Of a stretch of 29,402 nt of DNA, positions 23,042-29,402 are shown piece by piece. Made by a program: the position numbers and the translations under genes. The notes beneath the pieces are model-generated. The model was given only the letters and a program-made list of their open reading frames with translations, was not told the DNA's origin and did not search any database. The stretch is taken from contig DCWO01000106.1 of NCBI GenBank assembly GCA_002328865.1, forward strand, positions 1 through 29,402. The letters are read 5' to 3'. The stretch comes from Dehalococcoidia bacterium UBA2160 (GTDB taxonomy: Bacteria; Chloroflexota; Dehalococcoidia; Lucifugimonadales; UBA1123). How positions within the stretch are numbered: position 1 is the stretch's first letter; every line of letters starts with the position of its first letter.

Positions 23042-24793
23042 ATGGCCGATCAGACAGCATCGCCGCGCGCAGAGACAGTCGTACCCGCGGACTACGGGGC
23101 CGAGGCATTCGTCGAATCCCTGATCGCCAACGGCGTCGAGTTCATGTTCATAAATTCCGGCACCGACATCTTCCCGATCCAGGAAGCGTTGGCCAAGTTC
23201 GATGCCAAAGGCAGGACGATACCGAGGGCGGTCCTGTGTCCCGACGAGGCGACGGCTGTCGCGGCGGCCCACGGATACTTCATGGTTACGCGCAGGCCCC
23301 AGGTCGTGCTGGTCCACGTGGACTCGGGCACGATGAACATGGGCGGCGGGTTGCACAACGCTCAAAGGGGACGCGCCGGCATGATTCTGTGCGCCGGCCG
23401 CGCGCCGATGACCTTCGACGGCGAGCTTGAAGGAACCCGTAACATCAGCATCCACTGGATTCAAGAGCAACTCGACCAGGCCGGCGCTATGCGCGGCTTC
23501 ACCAAGTGGGACTATGAGCTGCGCCGCACCGAGAACATACAGCATGTGATGCAGCGTGCGTTCCAGATCGCCGCCTCGGAGCCGCCCGGACCCGTCTACC
23601 TGACTTTGCCGCGCGAGATTCTGATGGAGAGCGTGGGACAGACCAAAGTGCTCCCCGTCCAGAGACACGGGCCACTGTCGACACCCCAGGCGGACGCTGA
23701 CGACCTCGCCCAGGCCGCGGAGGCTCTCGCCAACGCCGAGAACCCGTTGATCGTCGCCGGCCAATCCGGACGAAACCCCTCGAGCGTCGCCGCGATGACG
23801 CGACTGGCTGAGTTGACCGGCGCACGCGTGGCGTCGGAATCGAACTACGTGAACTTCCCGACAGATCATCCGCTCTGGGCTAGCGCGGGAGCCGCCCCTC
23901 ACATCGCCGATGCCGACGTGATCTTGGCAGTCGACAGCGACGTCCCGTACATCCCCGCGCACGGCAAGCCCAACCCGAACGCCACGATCATACATATCGA
24001 CATCGACCCGGTTAAGCCTACGATCCCGCTCTGGGTGTTCCCTGTCGACCAACTCATGCATGCCGACTCAGCCAAAGCGGTGCCGGCTCTGGCCGACGCG
24101 GTGGACGATCTTCTCTCCGACGCCGACCGAGCGAGAATCGAAGAGCGCATCGAGACCATCAAGCAACACCGCGAAACCCAAATCCAGCAAGCCGACGATC
24201 TCGCGAAACAGCACGGCACACAATCCGTGATAACTCCGCAGTGGCTCAGCTATTGCCTCGGCCAAGCCGTCGATGAGGACACCGTCATCGTCGACGAGTC
24301 GGTGACCAATAGCGGACACATCTCCAACTACGTTCCACGCACCAAACCAGGCACTTACTACAAGAGTGGCGGCTCGTCGCTGGGGTGGGCCCTCGGCGGC
24401 GCGATAGGGGCACGCTTCGCCCAGCCTGACAAAACCGTCGTGGCGACTGTCGGCGACGGCGCGTTTATCTACGGCTGTCCGGCCTCGTCGCTGTGGGCCG
24501 CGGACGTGCATGACGCCCCATTCCTCACGATCATCTACAACAACCAGATTCATAACGCCCCCAAAGCCTCGCTCAAAGGCGCATATCCGGACGGCTACGC
24601 GCTCAGTTCGGGCAACCTGATGGGAATGGAGCTTTCGCCGTCCGTGGAATTCGCCACACTCGCCGAATCGTGTCGCGCCTACGGAGAGAAGGTCGAAGAC
24701 CCGGCCGAGGTTCCGGCCGCGCTGGAACGGGCGCTCGAACAGGTCCGAAACGGGCGGGCCGCCGTCCTCGATGTCCGCATCGAGAAACCGTAG
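23042..24793 (+). CDS. ThDP-dependent enzyme, acetolactate synthase-like (1)
   Basis: Of 583 residues with the three-domain ThDP layout. The Pyr domain is about 15-185, with the cofactor-activating E69 in CPDEATAVAAAHGYF. The central domain is about 215-360. The PP domain has VGDGAFIYG (470-478, GDG 471-473) followed by the paired Asn of IIYNN. GGAGGG at 23032-23037 lies just before the ATG. The catalytic set is complete, unlike the GDA variant in the iolD-like protein. Family relatives include acetolactate synthase, oxalyl-CoA, sulfopyruvate and benzoylformate decarboxylases; no branched-chain regulatory subunit gene follows, so true acetolactate synthesis is unlikely. It heads a three-gene run with a class V PLP enzyme and a second ThDP enzyme. 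Confidence 0.85.
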   Translation: MADQTASPRAETVVPADYGAEAFVESLIANGVEFMFINSGTDIFPIQEALAKFDAKGRTIPRAVLCPDEATAVAAAHGYFMVTRRPQVVLVHVDSGTMNMGGGLHNAQRGRAGMILCAGRAPMTFDGELEGTRNISIHWIQEQLDQAGAMRGFTKWDYELRRTENIQHVMQRAFQIAASEPPGPVYLTLPREILMESVGQTKVLPVQRHGPLSTPQADADDLAQAAEALANAENPLIVAGQSGRNPSSVAAMTRLAELTGARVASESNYVNFPTDHPLWASAGAAPHIADADVILAVDSDVPYIPAHGKPNPNATIIHIDIDPVKPTIPLWVFPVDQLMHADSAKAVPALADAVDDLLSDADRARIEERIETIKQHRETQIQQADDLAKQHGTQSVITPQWLSYCLGQAVDEDTVIVDESVTNSGHISNYVPRTKPGTYYKSGGSSLGWALGGAIGARFAQPDKTVVATVGDGAFIYGCPASSLWAADVHDAPFLTIIYNNQIHNAPKASLKGAYPDGYALSSGNLMGMELSPSVEFATLAESCRAYGEKVEDPAEVPAALERALEQVRNGRAAVLDVRIEKP

Positions 24794-24826
24794 CCTTCGG
24801 ACACGAATCCAACGAGGATGGGACCG

Positions 24827-26245
24827 ATGAACCTTTCGTCGAATCAGGCCGAGGCCGCTTTGGCTATCTTTCGCCAAGCGTATCCGGCATTCGACGATAC
24901 TCGATCCCTCGACGATCTGCGCGCCGCCGAATTCAGCCGGCTCGATGAGCAAAGCCAGGTCTATCTAGACTACACTGGCGGCGGGCTTTATGCCGATTCC
25001 CAGCTTCGCGAGCACATGGACCTGCTGCGGAACGGCGTGTTCGGGAACCCGCATTCCGACAATCCTACGTCTGAGGCCACCACCCTGCTGATCGACAGTA
25101 CTCGCGAGGCTATCCTCCGGTACTTCAACGCGTCCCCGAACGAATACGATATCGTCTTCACGCCGAACGCAACGGGCGCCATCAAACTCGTCGGCGAATC
25201 GTACCCTTTCAACCCTGGTTCGCGCTATCTGCTGACCTTCGACAACCACAATTCGATCAACGGAGTACGCGAATTCGCCCGGGGCCGGGGCGCCGAGGTG
25301 ACGTACGTTCCGGTCGTGCCGCCCGAGTTGCGCATCGACGCCGCCCGAATCGACGCCGAGTTCGACCAGATCGACCCCGACGCGAACAATCTTCTGGCCT
25401 ATCCGGCGCAGTCGAACTTTTCCGGCGTTCAACACTCCCTCGAATTAATCGAGCAAGCCCAGTCGAAGGGTTGGGACGTGCTGCTAGACGCTGCGGCCTT
25501 TGCGCCGACCAACAAACTAGACTTGAGTCGGTGGCATCCAGATTTTGTGCCATTGTCCTTCTATAAGATGTTCGGCCACCCGACGGGCGTCGGCTGTCTC
25601 CTTGCCCGCAAGACCGCTTTGGCCAAGCTTGTGCGTCCCTGGTTCGCCGGCGGGACCATAACCGTATCGACGGTCCAGGCCGAGCGATTCCAGCTCGCCG
25701 ATGAAGAAACTGCATTCGAAGACGGCACCGTCAATTACTTGAACATTCCGGCGGTCGAGATCGGCTTACGGCACATCGAAGGCATCGGAGTGGCAACCAT
25801 CCACGAACGCGTCGCGAGCTTGACCGGATGGCTGATCGACTGCCTCGTTAGTCTCCGTCATGGCAGCGGCGAGCCGTTGGTCCGCATCTACGGACCAACC
25901 GACACCGAGGCGCGCGGCGGCGCCGTCACCGTCAACTTTTACGATGCAAACGGCAAACTCATTGATCACCGAGGCATCGAGAAGCTCGCGGGCGAGCACA
26001 ACATCTCTCTTCGTACCGGTTGCTTCTGCAACCCTGGCGCCGGAGAGGTCGCCCACGGCCTTACCGAAGACGACGTGGCCAAAGCCTTCGCCAGCAGCGA
26101 ACGCATGACGTACGACCAGTTCCTAAACGCACTGGAGCAACAAGACGGCAAGAGCGCGGGCGCCGTCCGAATCTCCCTCGGCATGGTCACCAACTTCTCC
26201 GACATCCACCGCTTCCTGCAATTCGCCCGCACGCTGTTAAGCTAA
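24827..26245 (+). CDS. Class V PLP enzyme, molybdenum-cofactor-sulfurase-like
   Basis: Of 472 residues. The start is taken at ATG 24827 because GAGG at 24814-24817 is 9 nt away; the in-frame ATG at 24818 abuts the same site. It has the NifS/aminotransferase V fold. YLDYTGGGLYADSQL and FGNPHS near the N-terminus, FTPNATGAIKLVGE, the PLP lysine K247 in LSFYKMFGHPTGVG, and LRTGCFCNPGAGE with C399/C401 closely follow the phrases of the sulfurase domain of eukaryotic MOCOS and plant ABA3. It lacks the MOSC domain those proteins carry; a separate MOSC protein is at 7919. It may mobilise sulfur from cysteine or be a lyase of the same family. It lies between two ThDP enzyme genes. Confidence 0.82.
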   Translation: MNLSSNQAEAALAIFRQAYPAFDDTRSLDDLRAAEFSRLDEQSQVYLDYTGGGLYADSQLREHMDLLRNGVFGNPHSDNPTSEATTLLIDSTREAILRYFNASPNEYDIVFTPNATGAIKLVGESYPFNPGSRYLLTFDNHNSINGVREFARGRGAEVTYVPVVPPELRIDAARIDAEFDQIDPDANNLLAYPAQSNFSGVQHSLELIEQAQSKGWDVLLDAAAFAPTNKLDLSRWHPDFVPLSFYKMFGHPTGVGCLLARKTALAKLVRPWFAGGTITVSTVQAERFQLADEETAFEDGTVNYLNIPAVEIGLRHIEGIGVATIHERVASLTGWLIDCLVSLRHGSGEPLVRIYGPTDTEARGGAVTVNFYDANGKLIDHRGIEKLAGEHNISLRTGCFCNPGAGEVAHGLTEDDVAKAFASSERMTYDQFLNALEQQDGKSAGAVRISLGMVTNFSDIHRFLQFARTLLS

Positions 26246-26356
26246 GGCAAGCTCCCGTGCCTCTTGAATAGCTACGGTTGGCGAGATACCCTGACCGCAA
26301 GGCGCAATGTTTGAGATTCGATTGCGCCAACCAACAGCAATCGGAGGGCGGATCGA

Positions 26357-28081
26357 ATGCGAACCAGGCCAATCACGGCGAATCCATCCCAGATCATGGT
26401 CGAGCAGCTCGCGGCGTCCGGGGTCAAGTACGTGTTCAACAACTCCGGGTCGCGAGAGGCGCATTTCTTCGACGCGTTGCACGGACACTCCGATATCCAC
26501 GGCATATTGGCCCTCCATGAGGGGAGCGTCACTGCCATGGCCGGCGGCTACACGCAGGTCAAACTCGATCCCGGTGTGATGGTCGTTCATCTCGGCGCCG
26601 GACTGGCGCAGGCGATGGGTCAGCTCATCAATGTGTGGACCGGCAGCCTGCCCGTCGTGGTGATCACGTTCGCCGGCGACACGGGCAGTTTCGGCGACAC
26701 CATCGGCCTGGATCTGAGCCACAACTTCGGTCCGACCTCGATATCGGCGCCGTTCGTCAAAGCCAACTGGACCGTCGTGGAGCCCGAAGGGTTGCCCCAG
26801 GCCATCGACCGAGCTTTGCGAGTGGCGTTGACGCCGCCCGTCGGACCCGTGCATCTCGCCGTCTACGACAGGCTGCTGGGCGACGATACCGTCAGCGCGT
26901 CGATCATCGAAGGCGGCATCCCCGAGTCGAGGGCCGGGTATCCTTCGGACCAAGACCTGGAGCAAGTGGCGCTCGCCCTACACGAGGCTGAACGTCCCTT
27001 GATTTACGTCGGCGACGGCGTGTGGAAGAGCGGAGCCGAAGCACAGGCAACCGCCCTGGCCGAACGCTTCGGCGCTTCCGTTGCTACACTGTTCGGCGAT
27101 CTTAGGGGCGTGCCAATCAAGCACCGACTCCACGCCGGCCGATTCGACACGGCGGCCGCGGCCCTGAATCCGGACCTGATCCTCTCCATAGGCGTGCGTC
27201 ACGGCGGCGCCGGCCTGGCGTCGGATTACGCTCCCTTTGAGTCGGCCGATAAAGTCATCGCGATCGGCTCGGACGTTGACAACCTGAAGAACATGCCCGG
27301 ACTGGACCTTGCGATCCTGGCCGACGAGCGCCGCGCGTTGGAGCGATTGGAGGAGTTGGTCCAGAGCGAAACCGCGCCCGAACGCTACGACGACAGGCGA
27401 GCATGGGCCATTGAACAGGCTGGCTCGCTGCGAGGGGGACGACGCCAAGCCCTACAGGCGATTGGGCCGCAACAAGGACGAGTCCGACCCTGGGCGCTAA
27501 TCAACAGCCTCGACGAGGAGCTTGAGCGCGTCGGCGGCGGCCTGGTCAGCATCGAACAGTTCGCCGTTCCTCCGGACACCCTCGGCGGTGGAGCGGAACC
27601 GGGAAGCAACGTCTACATCCGGCCCGCGGGAGGTTCCGAGGGCTACGGCGTCGGCGGAGCAGTCGGCGCCAAGCTGGCGGCGCCCGACACGCCGGTGGTG
27701 GGATTGGTGGGCGACGGCTCGATGTTCTACTCCGACTCCGGCCTTTGGACGGCCGCACATCACGGCATCCCCGTCCTCTACGTCATCCCCAACAACCAGG
27801 CGTACGGCATCGTCGCGAACGCCTTCAGCCAAGCCGACGCCGGCATGAAGCGCACGGGCGAATACGCCGGTGTTGCATTGGATGGGATCGATCCGGTCAA
27901 GATCGCCGAAGGCTTCGGGTTAGAGGCCCGCAACGTCGAGGACGAAGCGACCGTCGGAGAAGCGATCGCCCACGGTGTGGACGTAGTCGAGCGAGAAGGG
28001 CGTCCCTTCCTGCTGAATGTTCGCTTACCCCAGGGCCTGCCCGCGGGCGGGAAACCTGCACAACAGTTCCGTTTGCGCTAG
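26357..28081 (+). CDS. ThDP-dependent enzyme, benzoylformate decarboxylase/acetolactate synthase-like (2)
   Basis: Of 574 residues, only distantly similar to the first ThDP enzyme. The activating glutamate is E55 in LALHEGSVTAMAGGY, and the PP-domain motif is VGDGSMFYSDSGLW (451-464, GDG 452-454) followed by VIPNN. The helix SDSGLWTAAHHGIPV is in the style of benzoylformate and related aryl-glyoxylate decarboxylases. GGAGGG at 26343-26348 is 8 nt before the ATG. The gap to the preceding PLP gene is 111 bp with no clear promoter, so it likely belongs to the same operon. The 2-oxo acid substrate is unknown; pairing of two different ThDP enzymes could mean a heteromer or sequential steps. Confidence 0.84.
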   Translation: MRTRPITANPSQIMVEQLAASGVKYVFNNSGSREAHFFDALHGHSDIHGILALHEGSVTAMAGGYTQVKLDPGVMVVHLGAGLAQAMGQLINVWTGSLPVVVITFAGDTGSFGDTIGLDLSHNFGPTSISAPFVKANWTVVEPEGLPQAIDRALRVALTPPVGPVHLAVYDRLLGDDTVSASIIEGGIPESRAGYPSDQDLEQVALALHEAERPLIYVGDGVWKSGAEAQATALAERFGASVATLFGDLRGVPIKHRLHAGRFDTAAAALNPDLILSIGVRHGGAGLASDYAPFESADKVIAIGSDVDNLKNMPGLDLAILADERRALERLEELVQSETAPERYDDRRAWAIEQAGSLRGGRRQALQAIGPQQGRVRPWALINSLDEELERVGGGLVSIEQFAVPPDTLGGGAEPGSNVYIRPAGGSEGYGVGGAVGAKLAAPDTPVVGLVGDGSMFYSDSGLWTAAHHGIPVLYVIPNNQAYGIVANAFSQADAGMKRTGEYAGVALDGIDPVKIAEGFGLEARNVEDEATVGEAIAHGVDVVEREGRPFLLNVRLPQGLPAGGKPAQQFRLR

Positions 28082-28161
28082 CCGACCCTCGCTCCTGAAT
28101 ACCTGCTCGCGTTGAGCTAATATAGCGCGCCTGAACCTGCATGTTTCAAGAATCCGAGGGT

Positions 28162-28170
28162 TGGTATAGA
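28162..28170 (+). promoter_or_regulatory. Extended -10 promoter of E2-like gene
   Basis: TG-G-TATAGA with no good -35 at the right distance. Start near 28177, about 26 nt before the ATG at 28203. Suggests the E2-like gene can be transcribed apart from the ThDP operon. Confidence 0.4.
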
Positions 28171-28202
28171 ATATGGACTAACCAAGCCTGAGGTTGGTCG
28201 AC

Positions 28203-29222
28203 ATGGCCGCTTGCCCTGATCCCAAATGTCCGGCACAATACGAACCCAGCCCCGACCAACAGTTCTGCGTTGAATGTGGGACGCTAATACCTGGCGTTGC
28301 ATCATCGGGTGAACAACCAGACGCGCCCAGCGATGTGCTCAACGCTCCCGATCCGCCTGCTCCGACTACTCCGCTACGGGCCACGACCGAGCGTTTGCCG
28401 GCGCAACCGTCGAGCACGTCCCGCACCAACATCGTTGGCGGCGATCACGCCATTGCCGGCGGCCAAGTCACGGTTATCCAATACCACGGCACCGAAGGCC
28501 CAGCCGAACGGTGGTGCGCCGTGGGAAACGAGAGCTTGCAGCCGGGTGTCGGATCCTACCGGTGCCCCGAGTGCGACCGCAACCCCGTTTGCGCGGATCA
28601 CTACGCGCCGGATAGGGGTCGATGCGCCGAGTGCGTCAATAAATCTGACGAACTCATCAGCACACTGAACGACCCCGACATCGTGATCGACCCGATGGGG
28701 CAGGTCGTTGCAAAGAGCAAGGTCAGGGCCGAGGGCGACACCCTCGTGTCCGATGACGGCGAGCGCGTGGCGACTATCAAGCCCAACATCTGGTACGCGG
28801 CCGCCAAGCAATGGCACGAGATCAAGCCCAGACTGCTCAGCCGGGAACGGCAGGCCGTAACGTCGATGTACCCCGGCATGACGATCGGTAGGACCAGCAA
28901 GGGCAGCATATTCTGGACCGGTACGCTGACCACCAGCACCGGCAACTCCTACGACGTGAGGATCCAGTACCCTCCTAACTTCCCGTACATCCCTCCGAGG
29001 GCTTACGTGGTCAACCCGAAGATCAAAGAGAGCCGCCACATCTACAAAGACGGCCATCTGTGTCTGTTCCACAAAGACGACAAGGTGTGGCAAAACCAGA
29101 CCACGGCCGCGACAGTGGTCTCGTGGACGGCGCTCTGGCTCCATTGCTACGAGGTCTGGGTGGAGACCGGAGAATGGCCACGCAGGGAACGTGACCAAGT
29201 CGTCGTCCAGACGGCATATTAA
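28203..29222 (+). CDS. Zinc-finger protein with C-terminal E2 (ubiquitin-conjugating)-like domain
   Basis: Of 339 residues from ATG 28203 (GAGG 9 nt upstream; a TTG at 28194 lacks a site). The order is: N-terminal zinc ribbon with C4, C9, C22, C25; a Pro/Ser/Thr-rich linker (30-73); a Gly-rich beta stretch NIVGGDHAIAGGQVTVIQYH (76-95); a second finger with C105, C121, C124, C130, H133, C141, C144, resembling B-box/RING-type spacing; a middle region (150-210); and an E2-like fold (about 215-328). In the last, YPPNFPYIPPRAYVV is the E2 'YP..fP..PP.v' strand, followed by H279 and DGHLCLFH with C287 as candidate catalytic cysteine, then a terminal helix SWTALWLHCYEVWVETGEWP. No E1, ubiquitin-like or peptidase gene is in the window. 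It ends 97 bp before the right inverted repeat. Confidence 0.8.
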   Translation: MAACPDPKCPAQYEPSPDQQFCVECGTLIPGVASSGEQPDAPSDVLNAPDPPAPTTPLRATTERLPAQPSSTSRTNIVGGDHAIAGGQVTVIQYHGTEGPAERWCAVGNESLQPGVGSYRCPECDRNPVCADHYAPDRGRCAECVNKSDELISTLNDPDIVIDPMGQVVAKSKVRAEGDTLVSDDGERVATIKPNIWYAAAKQWHEIKPRLLSRERQAVTSMYPGMTIGRTSKGSIFWTGTLTTSTGNSYDVRIQYPPNFPYIPPRAYVVNPKIKESRHIYKDGHLCLFHKDDKVWQNQTTAATVVSWTALWLHCYEVWVETGEWPRRERDQVVVQTAY

Positions 29223-29318
29223 CTCATCTGAATTCCCGCGCGATTTGGCACGGAGCACGACCATCCTCGCGAATTGGGACGATGCACAACCTTCTCCGTT
29301 CGTCCTGAGTCCCGACAC

Positions 29319-29402
29319 TGTTGGCTGTCAACAGAAATGGGACGGAAAGTTAATGGAGACTTTGAGCTGATATCGCGAGCTCTCTGAGTTGATGATTGTA
29401 CA
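29319..29402 (-). repeat. Right terminal inverted repeat
   Basis: The reverse complement of 1-84 with three mismatches (opposite left positions 69, 70 and 72). The 97 bp between the last gene and this repeat hold nothing recognised. Joined end to end with the left copy, the two repeats would make one long perfect palindrome around TGTACA. Confidence 0.9.

Noticed and set aside
1..29402. CRISPR arrays, tRNA, rRNA and known toxin-antitoxin or restriction genes
   Set aside because: Looked for on both strands; no regularly spaced repeats, cloverleaf candidates or recognisable defence enzymes were found apart from the E2-like protein.

Overview
This 29.4 kb window is a GC-rich bacterial segment dense in metabolic accessory genes. 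It has no rRNA or tRNA, no intact transposase or integrase, and no replication gene. Gene content points to a free-living aerobe or microaerophile of the environmental Chloroflexota (Dehalococcoidia/SAR202-like) type. The hints are a 56-residue double-CxxC zinc ribbon, many OsmC, DinB, VOC, SMP-30 and carboxymuconolactone-decarboxylase genes, and several thiamine-diphosphate enzymes. This assignment is inference from gene style only and is weak. Promoters are readable as sigma70-type, with TTGACN, a 17-nt spacer and a TANNNT hexamer.

The two window ends are inverted copies of one sequence: 68 bp perfect, then three mismatches in four bases, then 12 more matching bases, with TGTACA at the outermost position. 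Either the window is a unit bounded by terminal inverted repeats, or it is a contig that ran into two copies of a dispersed repeat. No enzyme that could move it is encoded inside. A possible fragment of a serine-recombinase tail lies near 16.1-16.25 kb.

Layout. (1) 0.1-4.9 kb: a M28 metallopeptidase converges on, and overlaps by 4 bp, a leftward operon for a glycosidase-type jelly-roll protein, an IolE-like isomerase/dehydratase and an IolD-like ThDP hydrolase (inositol or related polyol breakdown). (2) 5.1-8.4 kb: a well-promoted molybdenum hydroxylase large subunit without its partner subunits, then a MOSC protein. (3) 8.5-12.1 kb: a ricin-B-like lipoprotein, a double VOC protein, and a leftward pair of an SMP-30 lactonase and an alpha/alpha-toroid protein. 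(4) 12.2-18.1 kb: three OsmC proteins interleaved with three methyl-transfer enzymes (a class I methyltransferase, an O-methyltransferase-like protein and a stand-alone catalytic MetE domain). (5) 18.2-20.5 kb: a cbb3-type oxidase-like operon, ccoN-ccoO-ccoS plus a small membrane protein, closed by a terminator. CcoN lacks the expected active-site tyrosine. (6) 20.7-22.7 kb: a CMD-family protein behind a structured leader, a gene of unknown function and a DinB protein. (7) 22.9-28.1 kb: two ThDP enzymes flanking a class V PLP enzyme that resembles molybdenum-cofactor sulfurase. (8) 28.2-29.2 kb: a protein with two zinc-finger regions and a C-terminal ubiquitin-conjugating (E2)-like domain, next to the right repeat.

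Three threads join the regions. The orphan molybdenum hydroxylase, the MOSC protein and the MOCOS-like PLP protein together supply parts expected for sulfurated molybdenum cofactor. OsmC proteins recur beside methyl-transfer genes. Several proteins lack a textbook catalytic residue: CcoN its Tyr, the OsmC and CMD proteins their second Cys, and the O-methyltransferase its His base.
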